DNA of 35,742 bases from assembly GCA_023458215.1 (NCBI GenBank), contig JAEXAJ010000176.1, positions 1 through 35,742 of the forward strand, in the 5' to 3' direction. Made by a program: the position numbers and the translations under genes. This document shows, one piece after another, positions 17,197 through 26,099 of this stretch. Below the pieces are notes generated by a model that worked only from the letters and a program-made list of their open reading frames with translations, did not search any database and was not told the origin of the DNA. Source of the stretch: Bacteroidota bacterium. Its GTDB lineage: Bacteria; Bacteroidota; Bacteroidia; Bacteroidales; Bacteroidaceae. Each line of letters begins with the position of its first letter. The first letter of the stretch is position 1.

Positions 17197-18339
17197 ATGA
17201 TGAAAAATATTCATATACTTTTCTGTTTATTATTGCTTTCTCTAAGTATAGGAGCTCAAGATAAAAAAAATGATACGTTGGCTACCTATTTGTGTAATGA
17301 AGGTATGGCGCCTGATGATTACCTGATTTCTAAGTTTAATGATGCGGATATCATATTATTGGGTGAAGATCATGGTGTTAGGGAGAATTTGGACTTTGTT
17401 CGAAGTTTGATACCTAAGTTATATCAGAAAGGTGTTTATATGTTAGGCATGGAGTTTGGGGCATTCGAGGATCAGGATAAATTAGATTTTTTAATAAATG
17501 CACCGGAATACAATGAACAATTGGCTCGCGAGTTGATGTTTAATTATAATACCCGTTGGGCTATTGTTGAGTATATGTCTATTTATAAAGCTGCATGGGA
17601 GTGGAATCGTTCTTTACCAAAGCAAGCAAAGAAATTCAGAGTACTAAATATCAGTTATTGCTATAACTGGAGTGAATTTGAAGGTACAAGAACACCTGAA
17701 AATATGGAAAAAGTATTTCCATTAGGGAATACAGAGGAATTTAGATGCTCACTATTAGAACGGGAGGTTTTGGCGCTCAATCAAAAAATACTTGTTTTAA
17801 CGGGAACTCCTCATGCTTTCACCTTCTATCATTTTCCTTTATATGACTATACGTCTCCTGGTTTTGTACGTTATGAGGAAAGATTTTTGGGGAATTTACT
17901 GTATTCAAAATATGGGAAGAGGGTACTGTCAGTTGCTTTGCATCAGCCTTTTCCAAATTATCCCAATCATCAGCCGGCATTGATTTCTCCGGTTGCAGGA
18001 GGTTTGGAAGTTCTGATATGTAAGGCAAACAATAAAGCTGTTGGTTTTGATTTGAAAAATGCTCCTTTGGGCGAGTTGAATGATAATAGTTATTATTCTA
18101 TGGGGTATACCAATTTAACCTTAGCTGACTTATTTGATGGATATATATTTATCAAACCTATCAAGGAATTATCTTCTTGTAGTATAGATTATAAATTTAT
18201 GGATGAAACAAATTGGGAAAGAGCCATTATTAATAATCCTGACCCCGATTGGCATCCACGTCCTCAAAGTAAGGAACAGTATTGGGCAGTGGTAGAAAAC
18301 TATATGAATATCGGTAAAAGATATGCCGAAGTTGAATAG
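17197..18339 (+). CDS. EreA/ChaN-like (TIKI superfamily) putative hydrolase, exported
   Basis: Exported protein of the erythromycin-esterase/ChaN-like superfamily. The ATG at 17197 (or 17200) is preferred to a TTG at 17185. A signal peptide ends near SIGAQ and leaves about 355 mature residues. Superfamily signature residues are present: LLGEDHG (54-60), MEFGA (85-89) and TGTPHAF (202-208), giving the Glu/His set used by EreA-type enzymes or for haem/metal binding in ChaN. Nothing shows macrolide resistance. It is the last gene of the operon, 14 bp after the esterase/GH13 fusion, and converges with an AraC-type gene. The function is unknown; a role on a substituent of the imported glycan is one possibility. 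Confidence 0.65.
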   Translation: MMKNIHILFCLLLLSLSIGAQDKKNDTLATYLCNEGMAPDDYLISKFNDADIILLGEDHGVRENLDFVRSLIPKLYQKGVYMLGMEFGAFEDQDKLDFLINAPEYNEQLARELMFNYNTRWAIVEYMSIYKAAWEWNRSLPKQAKKFRVLNISYCYNWSEFEGTRTPENMEKVFPLGNTEEFRCSLLEREVLALNQKILVLTGTPHAFTFYHFPLYDYTSPGFVRYEERFLGNLLYSKYGKRVLSVALHQPFPNYPNHQPALISPVAGGLEVLICKANNKAVGFDLKNAPLGELNDNSYYSMGYTNLTLADLFDGYIFIKPIKELSSCSIDYKFMDETNWERAIINNPDPDWHPRPQSKEQYWAVVENYMNIGKRYAEVE

Positions 18340-18378
18340 AAAATGAACGTCTTATTACTTTCCTTTTCTGTTTAGCAA

Positions 18379-19254
18379 TTAAAAAATCTTTGAAGTTCTT
18401 TTGATATATTCTTTTGGAGAGCAGCCTTTTATCTTTTTAAACATTCGGTTGAAATGTGGAATATCGTTGAATCCCACAGAAAAGCAAATATTTGCAATGG
18501 ACATCGAAGTGTTTAATAAGTGTTTGGCTGCTACTTCTATGCGGTATTGGCACAAAAAGGAGGAGAAACTTTGGCGGGCAGTTTGTTTAAAAAATGCACA
18601 AAACGCTGTTTCACTCATCGACGCAACTGAAGCTATTTCTTTTAGAGTTATTTTGTCCATGTAATGGGTAAATATATATCTGTACACTTTTTCTATCCGG
18701 CTTATTCCTTTAGACATTTCTTTATTTTGTTCTCTAAGCATATTTATAACTGTATATTCATCGCTTTGTGCTATTTTGCCTATTATTCTGATAAAGGAAA
18801 TAAATCGATTTGTTTCATCTTGGCTGTTCATTTCTAACATTATTTTTCTTATACTTTCAGCAGTACCTTTTATTAAGTTGATGCCTTGCTTATGTGAGAG
18901 AAGTTGCTGGCATATAGGACGGAACTCAGGGAAGGCAGCAATGTGTTCTGTTATCAATTCTGTTTTGAATTGTATGGTTATGCTTTCGGTTCGGTCCTGA
19001 CTTCCATTCATGGTTTTGTCGAATATCCAGCAGTGAGGGAGATTTGGAGGAAGAAATGTTAGTTTTCCCACATTGAAAGGTTCCAAAGAACTACCTACTA
19101 ATTGCTGACCTTCTCCTTTTAATATTAAAGATAGCTCCCATTCGGGATGCTGGTGGAAAGGCATCTCTTCGGTGATTGAAACTTTATAGTATTTATATCG
19201 GAACGAGGAAGTCTCATTAGTATAGACCTGTTCGTAACTAATCTTTTTTTTCAT
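18379..19254 (-). CDS. AraC-family transcriptional regulator with cupin sensor domain
   Basis: One-component regulator of 291 residues. The N-terminal half is cupin-like (FHQHPEWELSLILKGEG, 33-49, and FLPPNLPHCWIFD, 67-79), a usual sugar-binding domain. The C-terminal AraC DNA-binding domain (about 187-285) has two helix-turn-helix units, TLKEIASVASMSETAF and SIANICFSVGFNDIPHFNRMFKK. There is no membrane segment or periplasmic sensor, so it senses a cytoplasmic ligand, unlike SusR or hybrid two-component regulators. It is divergent from the GH92 fusion gene across 120 bp and convergent with the EreA-like gene, so control of the GH92 gene is the simplest inference. AraC proteins favour direct repeats, so the palindromes at 5617 and 23379 probably have another regulator. 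Confidence 0.92.
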   Translation of the reverse strand: MKKKISYEQVYTNETSSFRYKYYKVSITEEMPFHQHPEWELSLILKGEGQQLVGSSLEPFNVGKLTFLPPNLPHCWIFDKTMNGSQDRTESITIQFKTELITEHIAAFPEFRPICQQLLSHKQGINLIKGTAESIRKIMLEMNSQDETNRFISFIRIIGKIAQSDEYTVINMLREQNKEMSKGISRIEKVYRYIFTHYMDKITLKEIASVASMSETAFCAFFKQTARQSFSSFLCQYRIEVAAKHLLNTSMSIANICFSVGFNDIPHFNRMFKKIKGCSPKEYIKRTSKIF

Positions 19255-19337
19255 AGTGGTAGTTTTATTTCTTTGATTTTGCTAAGATACGACAATAACT
19301 GAATAATTTGAGGCTATTTATTCTGCTTTTTTGTGTG

Positions 19338-19345
19338 TTATTTTG
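19338..19345 (+). promoter_or_regulatory. Possible -7 box of GH92 fusion gene
   Basis: TTATTTTG matches the -7 consensus at 7 of 8 positions, 29 bases before the start. A TTTG at 19307-19310 is 27 bases upstream, longer than usual. The palindrome seen upstream of susC is absent from this gap. Confidence 0.25.
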
Positions 19346-19374
19346 CAATTATATAAATTAATACACAATATATC

Positions 19375-22300
19375 ATGAGAAAGTGGATCTATCTTTGGGT
19401 AATAGCGGTTATGCCCTCTTTACAAATGGCAAGCCAAAATAGTAGATATGTTGATCCGTTTATTGGTACAGATGGAACGGGACATACTTTCCCGGGACCT
19501 TCTATGCCATTTGGAATGGTGCAACCCGGACCTGATTGTAAAGATACGGATTGGAATTATACTAGTGGTTATCAATATGCGGATACTACAGTACTTGGTT
19601 TCTCGCAAACGCATTTAAGCGGAACCGGTATCGGAGAGTTGGGAGATATTTTGTTGCTTCCTTATTCTCGGGAAAGTGATAAAAATATTTTGCGTAAGGA
19701 AACAGAAGAAGCATCAGTGGGTTATTATGCAGTTACTAAATCGGATGGTATAAAAGTTGAACTGACGTGTTCTGAACATGTGGCTTTCCATCGGTATAAA
19801 TACCCTTCTCGGGTAGCTTTTCTTCAGGTTGACCTTCAACACGGACTACGTTTCATGACTGATAGTTTGGTTCTGGATTCGGATATTAAAATAGAAGATA
19901 ATTATACTATATCAGGTTATTGTCATACGAAGAATTGGGTGGAGCGCCGCTATGCTTTTGTATTGAAATTGAACACTCCTTTTAAAGAAATAGTGCAATT
20001 GCCTTATCAGCAAAAAGATCAGGCGCCAAGGTATCAATTGAAGTTTGCTTTGAAAGATGCTTCTTGTTTGAAAGTGAAAATTGCTCTTTCCACAACTAGT
20101 GTGGCAGGTGCTAAGAAAAATATGCAAGCTGAAATACCTCATTGGAATTTCGATCAGATACGTTCGGAAGCTGAAGTTGCTTGGAATAAGTATTTAAACC
20201 GACTTGTGATTGAATCGGATGATACTCAGAAGAAACTTTTTTATACAAGTGTATATCACTTGCTATTACAACCATCGAATATAGCAGATGTGGATGGAAA
20301 ATATCGGGGGGCAGATGATAAAATACATACTTCAAAAAGCCTGACTTATTATTCAACTCTTTCAAATTGGGATATATATCGTGCAGCTTTTCCACTTTTG
20401 CAATTGCTTGTGCCTGAAAAGATTGATGATATGATCGTTTCTATGTTAGAGCATCATAAAGTTGCGGGATTCTTACCGATCTGGTCTGTTTGGGGGCAAG
20501 ATAATTATTGTATGATAGGCAATCATGCCATTCCTATGATAGTGTCGGCCTATCAAAATGGTTTTCGCGGGTTTGATGCGGAGGAGGCAAAAAAGGCTGT
20601 TGTAGAGACTTCTGTTCGCCCTCATATCCATTCTGATTGGGAAATTTATACTAAATATGGTTATTATCCGTTTGATTTAGTAGAAGGGGAGTCGGTTTCA
20701 AAAGCGTTGGAGAATGGATACGATGACTGGTGTGTGGCATATTTAGCCCGCTGTTTAGGTGATGAGGAAACTTACTCTGCGTTTATGAAACGTGCAGGTT
20801 ATTATCATAATCTATATGATAAAGAAACCCGGTTGTTTCGCGGAAAGGATTCAAAAGGAGGGTGGAGAATTCCTTTCGATCCGTATGCGGCAACTTCTCC
20901 GATGAATAATCCGGGAGATTATACGGAAGCCAATGCCTGGCAGTATTTTTGGACTCCTGCACAATACGATATAGAGGGAGTAAAGAAATTATTGGGAGGG
21001 AAAGCTGCATTTACGAAACATTTGGATGAGTTTTTCTCTACAAGAATGGCAAATCCTAATAAATATTTGGGGCAGGAGGCTATGATCGGACAGTATGCGC
21101 ATGGAAATGAACCTTGTCATCATATAGCCTATTTGTATGCTTTTTCTGATAAACCCTGGAAGGGGCAATTTTATATAAACCGGATAGTGAAGGAGTTTTA
21201 TCGTCCCACTCCCGACGGAATGTTGGGAAATGATGACTGTGGGCAAATGTCGGCTTGGTATATTCTATCGTGTTTAGGTATTTATCCACTGAATCCGGCA
21301 ACCGGTGAATTTGTTTTGGGAGCTCCACAAGTAAAGAAGGCTGCTCTACTTTGGGAAAATGGGAACAGGTTTGAGTTCACTGCTGCTAATTTTTCTGATA
21401 AAAATATCTGTGTGGAAGACGTAAGTTTAAATGGGAACAAAATATCAAATATCATAAATTATAGAGATATAATGAAAGGAGGCACTTTACAATTTAGTAT
21501 GAAAGCTCCTATAGAAGCATTACCAATGGAGGCTTATATGCAGTTCCCTTTCGGGAGTATAAAACCTGAGGGATGGTTAAAGGTGCAAATGAAGCAAGAC
21601 ATGGAGGGTATCTTAGAGAATTTGGAAGATATGATTCCAGAGTTAATCCAAGACCCTATTTACAGCACCGGACGCCTGACCTCAAAAAGTAAGGTAAAAG
21701 ATTTGGGTAATAATAAGGAGGGGGATGCGGAAGGAGAAGAGCAATATAAATGGTGGAATTCGGAAACTCAATCGAATTGGAGGGATGCTTATATCAGGAA
21801 TGCCATATTGTTGAAAGACTCTTTAGCTTTAGATAAGGTTTTTGCTTATGTCAGTGACATCTTGAAAACACAAGATAAAGATGGATATTTGGGTATATAC
21901 GCCCCGGAAATTCGTTATCATTTCAACAAAGAAAATGGAGAGTTATGGTCTAAAGCTACTTTGTATAGAGGATTGTTGGCGTATTATGAGGCAACAGGTG
22001 ATACACTGGTTAGGAATGCTTTGATACGTGCTGTTGATAATGTAATGGAAAATTGGCCGATATACCAATCGCATCCTTTTGACGCAGGAAAAGAGTATAA
22101 TGGTGGCGTGGCTCATGGTCTAACATTTACAGATGTTTTGGATAGGATATACCAATTGACAGGTAATCAAAAGTATCGTGACTATGCTTTGTTCTTATAT
22201 CGTGACTATTCTTCACACTTTTCTTCGGAGAGTGACGCACAATTGTCCAATGTCTTGGATGATGATTATAAGTTGTCTTGCCATGGAGTACATACATACG

Positions 22301-23361
22301 AACATCTGCGTCCGCTGATTGTATCTGCATATTCGACAAAAGATGATTCATTGAAAATAGCTTTGGACAAGTATTTGCAGAAAATATCAATGGTGACAAC
22401 ACCTACGGGAGGTGCAATCGGAGATGAATGGATTGCCGGAAAAAAAGCCGATCCAACTCATACGGGATATGAATACTGTTCCCTACATGAATTGCTGGAC
22501 AGCTATTCTGTATTGTTGCAAAAGAGAGGAAACAAGGAGGTTGCAGAGCAAATAGAAAATATCTTTTATAATGCAGCGCAAGGAGCCCGTCATCCCTATC
22601 GGTCAGGTATTGCATATCTAAAAACTGATAACTCTTTTGAAATGCTGGGTACTCGTAATGGATATGTGGAGCCTGACAGAAAGCAGACTCGTTATAAATA
22701 TTCCCCGGTACACCAAGATGTAGCGGTTTGCTGTGTTCCTAATGCCATGAGAATAAGCCCTTACTTTATCCAGAAAGCGTGGATGCAGGATAACAACGGT
22801 GTCTTGATTTGTCATCTCTTGTTGCCTAATACATTGGAAACGGAAATTGATGGAAAGAAGGTGCGTGTTAAGACAGAAACCAATTATCCTAATGAGAATA
22901 TCTTTAACTTCCAAATAACTACAGAGAAACCTTTGCAGATAAAGATAAGGAAACCGGATTGGAGTACTTCTGTATCATGCTCTGTGCCTTTTAAGGAAGA
23001 AGATGGATATTTATGGATAGAATGCTCTCAAGCAGGTAGTATGACTATTAGCTTGGAATACTTTACCAAAGTGCGGGTAATTGAAGATGCAGCAGGACAT
23101 CATTACTTTGCTTATGGAGCGCAAATATTTGCCTTGCCTTTTGAGTCAGAAGAAATTGAAGGAAGGGTATATAAGGAAGGATTTTGTGACTATACATACA
23201 AGCCTTTGAACAATGAATATTATAAATATGTCGATAATCATGCGGCTCGTTATGAGAATGGAAAGATTATTGTGACACTGTTTCGGGAGCGTACAAGCGA
23301 ACGGGTAGAAAGGTATTTAGTTCCGATAAAGCAAACTATTTTGCGGCAAGTTGCTTTTTGA
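19375..23361 (+). CDS. GH92 alpha-mannosidase fused to GH127-like domain
   Basis: A 1328-residue exported enzyme with two glycosidase modules and a type I signal peptide ending near QMAS. GH92 (about 22-730) is a calcium-dependent exo-alpha-mannosidase family; here YVDPFIGTDGTGH, general-acid Glu518 in YTEANAWQY, HGNEPCHH (576-583) and the base motif GNDDCGQMSAWY (618-629, Asp620/621) are intact. The C-terminal part (about 735-1328) resembles GH127/DUF1680 beta-L-arabinofuranosidases: EYC at 1033-1035 and the Cys pair 1119-1120 correspond to the zinc-thiolate catalytic site of HypBA1, though CCPP reads CCVP. GH92 enzymes are usually about 750 residues, so this is a true extension with no internal stop. 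It stands alone between the divergent AraC gene and the GH13 gene. The specificity of each half is unproven. Confidence 0.88.
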   Translation: MRKWIYLWVIAVMPSLQMASQNSRYVDPFIGTDGTGHTFPGPSMPFGMVQPGPDCKDTDWNYTSGYQYADTTVLGFSQTHLSGTGIGELGDILLLPYSRESDKNILRKETEEASVGYYAVTKSDGIKVELTCSEHVAFHRYKYPSRVAFLQVDLQHGLRFMTDSLVLDSDIKIEDNYTISGYCHTKNWVERRYAFVLKLNTPFKEIVQLPYQQKDQAPRYQLKFALKDASCLKVKIALSTTSVAGAKKNMQAEIPHWNFDQIRSEAEVAWNKYLNRLVIESDDTQKKLFYTSVYHLLLQPSNIADVDGKYRGADDKIHTSKSLTYYSTLSNWDIYRAAFPLLQLLVPEKIDDMIVSMLEHHKVAGFLPIWSVWGQDNYCMIGNHAIPMIVSAYQNGFRGFDAEEAKKAVVETSVRPHIHSDWEIYTKYGYYPFDLVEGESVSKALENGYDDWCVAYLARCLGDEETYSAFMKRAGYYHNLYDKETRLFRGKDSKGGWRIPFDPYAATSPMNNPGDYTEANAWQYFWTPAQYDIEGVKKLLGGKAAFTKHLDEFFSTRMANPNKYLGQEAMIGQYAHGNEPCHHIAYLYAFSDKPWKGQFYINRIVKEFYRPTPDGMLGNDDCGQMSAWYILSCLGIYPLNPATGEFVLGAPQVKKAALLWENGNRFEFTAANFSDKNICVEDVSLNGNKISNIINYRDIMKGGTLQFSMKAPIEALPMEAYMQFPFGSIKPEGWLKVQMKQDMEGILENLEDMIPELIQDPIYSTGRLTSKSKVKDLGNNKEGDAEGEEQYKWWNSETQSNWRDAYIRNAILLKDSLALDKVFAYVSDILKTQDKDGYLGIYAPEIRYHFNKENGELWSKATLYRGLLAYYEATGDTLVRNALIRAVDNVMENWPIYQSHPFDAGKEYNGGVAHGLTFTDVLDRIYQLTGNQKYRDYALFLYRDYSSHFSSESDAQLSNVLDDDYKLSCHGVHTYEHLRPLIVSAYSTKDDSLKIALDKYLQKISMVTTPTGGAIGDEWIAGKKADPTHTGYEYCSLHELLDSYSVLLQKRGNKEVAEQIENIFYNAAQGARHPYRSGIAYLKTDNSFEMLGTRNGYVEPDRKQTRYKYSPVHQDVAVCCVPNAMRISPYFIQKAWMQDNNGVLICHLLLPNTLETEIDGKKVRVKTETNYPNENIFNFQITTEKPLQIKIRKPDWSTSVSCSVPFKEEDGYLWIECSQAGSMTISLEYFTKVRVIEDAAGHHYFAYGAQIFALPFESEEIEGRVYKEGFCDYTYKPLNNEYYKYVDNHAARYENGKIIVTLFRERTSERVERYLVPIKQTILRQVAF

Positions 23362-23378
23362 GTAAGATAAAGCTATGC

Positions 23379-23395
23379 ATGCAAACGTTTTCGTT
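23379..23395. promoter_or_regulatory. Operator-like site upstream of surface GH13 gene
   Basis: ATGCAAACGTTTTCGTT matches 14 of 17 bases of the susC site at 5618-5634, with the same central CG. Its first base is exactly 70 bp before the first base of the -7 box at 23449, the same distance as at susC. TTAC also recurs at the same offset (27-30) in both. Confidence 0.6.
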
Positions 23396-23427
23396 GGTTA
23401 TATGTTACTTTCTTTTCAGATAACAAG

Positions 23428-23456
23428 TTTACTCATTTTTATTCAGTCTATATTTG
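23428..23456 (+). promoter_or_regulatory. Promoter of surface GH13 gene
   Basis: An exact -7 box TATATTTG (23449-23456) lies 30 bases before the start. TTTA (23428-23431), 17 bases upstream, is a degenerate -33 element. The layout mirrors the susC promoter at 5668-5695. Confidence 0.6.
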
Positions 23457-23486
23457 CTTACCGATAACTTTGAATAAATTAATATC

Positions 23487-26087
23487 ATGAAAATCATTAA
23501 ACAACGTACATTCTCATCTTTTTGGCATTTAGTATGCTTTAGTTTCGTACTGGTTTTTGCTGCGTGCAGCGATAACGACAAAGAACTTCAGGAATATCTG
23601 ACTCCTGCTTCCGGTAGCGAAACAATCTTTGAACAAGGTTTTAGTTTTGGTGAAGCTGCTTCTTCACAAAGCATCAGTTTTGAGGCAGGGCAGCAGTGGA
23701 CAGCTGAAGTGAGCGGTGAGAATACCGGTTGGTGCAGCATAAATCCGGCAAAAGGAACGTCGGGTAAAGCTACGATTATGGTTTCTGTTACTAAGAATGA
23801 GACAGGAGGTCCGCGTTCGGCACAATTGACTATTATTTCAGGTTCGAAGAAGAAAGAGATTTCCATCTCCCAAGCTGCCAATGCCATTGTAGTTCCCGAA
23901 GGCTTGAGCTATACTCCTGAAAAGCCGGACGCCGATCAAGCGATTACTATTACTTTTAAGGCGAATACAAAATCGGCTCTTTATGGATACAGCGGTGATG
24001 TATATGTACATATCGGTGTGATAAGTGAAGGAACTTGGTTGTTTGTTCCGGCAGCGTGGACCGAAAATAAAGATAAATGTAAGATGACTCCCGTCGGGGC
24101 TAATGTATGGAGCATTACGTTGGGTTCTAATATCCGTGAGTGGTTTGGCAGCGGCACTACAGCGGTCAATCAGTTGGGCGTGGTCTTTCGTAGTGCGGAT
24201 GGTAGTAAAAAGGGAATTGAAGAAGACTCTTTTATTGCCATAACCGATACCAAACATGAAGGTTTCGTTCCGGGTGAAGTGAAAGTTGCCTCTCTGCCCG
24301 GTGGTGTGATAGAAGGTATCAATATAGTGGATAACTCTACAGTAACATTGGTTCTATATGACAAGGATAAGAGTGGAAATCGTAAAGATTTTGCCTATGT
24401 GACAGGAGACTTTAATAATTGGACGTTGAGCAATGATGAGAAGTCACAAATGTATCGCGACGATGCATCCGGATGCTGGTGGATTACGTTGAAAGGACTG
24501 GATGCAAGTAAAGAGTATGCTTTTCAATATTATGTGGGTATGAAGTCCGGTGAAGTAATTAGACTGGCGGATGCTTACACCGAAAAGATTCTTGATCCGG
24601 ATAATGATAAGTATATTCCCGCTTCTACCTATAACCAAAGTATGGTTTATCCGGAAGGAGGACGAGGCATTGTTTCTACTTTCAAGATTCAGAAGGATAA
24701 TTATAGTTGGAAGGTGAATAATTTCAAGATAGCAAATCCGGAACAGCTCGTAATTTATGAATTACATTTGCGGGATTTCACAAGTTCCTACGATATTAAT
24801 GGAGCGATGGCTAAGCTGGCCTACTTGAAAGAAATGGGTGTCAATGCTATAGAACTGATGCCGGTACAGGAATTTGATGGTAACGATAGCTGGGGATACA
24901 ATCCGTGTTTCTTCTTTGCGATGGACAAGGCTTACGGAACAAAAGCAATGTATAAGCAGTTTATTGACGCTTGCCATGAGGCTGGTATGGCAGTTATCTT
25001 GGATGTGGTGTACAATCATGCTACGGGTAATCACCCCTTTGCCAAGCTTTATTGGAATAGTAGTGCAAATGAAACGGCAAGTAATAATCCGTACTTCAAT
25101 GTCACTGCTCCGCATCCTTATAGTGTGTTCCATGATTTCAATCATGAAAGTGAATTGGTGCGCAAGTTCGTGAAACGAAATCTGCAATTCTTGCTGAATG
25201 AGTATAAGGTCGATGGTTTCCGTTTTGACTTGACTAAAGGATTTACACAAAAGAGTTCTACTGAGAGTACCGCTTCCAACTATGACGCAAGCCGTGTTGC
25301 TATTTTGAAAGAATACAACGCAGCTATCAAAGAAGTGAATAAGGATGCCTATGTTATTTTGGAACATTTCTGTGTGGCTCAAGAAGAGAAAGAATTGGCT
25401 GAGGCGGGTATGCATTTGTGGCGGAATCTTAACGAGGCTTACTGCCAGACCGCTATCGGCTGGGCAGAGAAGAGTTCTTTCAGTAACATGTACGAAAAAA
25501 CTCCTGCATGGGTCGGTTTTATGGAAAGCCATGACGAAGAACGTACCAGCTTTAAGCAGACGCAGAGTTATGCCAATTATGGTTTCAATACCAGCTTGCC
25601 TAACCGCATGAAACAATTGGGCGTTAATACTGCATTCTTCCTTACCGTGCCCGGTCCGAAGATGATTTGGCAGTTTGGTGAACTGGGCTATGATATTTCT
25701 ATTGAAGATAATGGACGCACAGGACGTAAGCCTATTCATTGGGAATATTTGGATAATGCCGATCGTAAAGCATTGCATGATACTTATACCAAACTGATAG
25801 CCTTGCGTAATGCTCATCCGGGACTTTTCAGTAGTAGTACCATCTTCTCTTGGGAGGTAAACAATACAGTTCAGAATACTAACTGGAACAATGGACGTTC
25901 GCTTACTGCTGAAAGCATTACCGGCGAAAAGTTGGTGGTTGTGGGCAACTTTACAAATGCTGCCACCGATGTTACTTTCCCTGCTGCAACCGGCAACTGG
26001 AACAATTATATCACAGGAAAGAGCGAATCAGTAGGAGCGAAAGTGAATGTACCCGCTCACAGTTATGTGATCTATACTAATTTCTGA
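23487..26087 (+). CDS. BACON-containing GH13 alpha-amylase/pullulanase-type lipoprotein (SusG-like role)
   Basis: Likely surface endo-acting alpha-glucan hydrolase. Lipobox Cys27 is followed by acidic SDNDKE. Domains: a BACON Ig-like domain (about 45-132), an uncharacterised beta-rich module (about 138-275), a CBM48/isoamylase-N-like domain (about 280-365, VTGDFNNW), the GH13 barrel (about 415-790) and a C-terminal beta domain. Catalytic residues are Asp581 in GFRFD, Glu626 in VILEHF and Asp683 in MESHDEE; HF after the acid/base is less usual but the Glu is present. At 866 residues it is longer than SusG (692) and has a different layout, nearer pullulanase-like GH13 members, so debranching is possible. 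It has its own promoter with the operator shared with susC, and ends 12 bp from the convergent gene. Confidence 0.9.
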   Translation: MKIIKQRTFSSFWHLVCFSFVLVFAACSDNDKELQEYLTPASGSETIFEQGFSFGEAASSQSISFEAGQQWTAEVSGENTGWCSINPAKGTSGKATIMVSVTKNETGGPRSAQLTIISGSKKKEISISQAANAIVVPEGLSYTPEKPDADQAITITFKANTKSALYGYSGDVYVHIGVISEGTWLFVPAAWTENKDKCKMTPVGANVWSITLGSNIREWFGSGTTAVNQLGVVFRSADGSKKGIEEDSFIAITDTKHEGFVPGEVKVASLPGGVIEGINIVDNSTVTLVLYDKDKSGNRKDFAYVTGDFNNWTLSNDEKSQMYRDDASGCWWITLKGLDASKEYAFQYYVGMKSGEVIRLADAYTEKILDPDNDKYIPASTYNQSMVYPEGGRGIVSTFKIQKDNYSWKVNNFKIANPEQLVIYELHLRDFTSSYDINGAMAKLAYLKEMGVNAIELMPVQEFDGNDSWGYNPCFFFAMDKAYGTKAMYKQFIDACHEAGMAVILDVVYNHATGNHPFAKLYWNSSANETASNNPYFNVTAPHPYSVFHDFNHESELVRKFVKRNLQFLLNEYKVDGFRFDLTKGFTQKSSTESTASNYDASRVAILKEYNAAIKEVNKDAYVILEHFCVAQEEKELAEAGMHLWRNLNEAYCQTAIGWAEKSSFSNMYEKTPAWVGFMESHDEERTSFKQTQSYANYGFNTSLPNRMKQLGVNTAFFLTVPGPKMIWQFGELGYDISIEDNGRTGRKPIHWEYLDNADRKALHDTYTKLIALRNAHPGLFSSSTIFSWEVNNTVQNTNWNNGRSLTAESITGEKLVVVGNFTNAATDVTFPAATGNWNNYITGKSESVGAKVNVPAHSYVIYTNF

Positions 26088-26099
26088 TTTTTTTAGTTC

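Noticed and set aside
17197..18339. Macrolide resistance gene
   Set aside because: Only superfamily motifs match. The exported protein and glycan-operon context do not support antibiotic resistance.
24762..25817. 351-residue open frame antisense to the GH13 gene
   Set aside because: It is a mirror of a strongly conserved coding strand, has no recognisable domain or start signal, and its length follows from the codon bias of the real gene.
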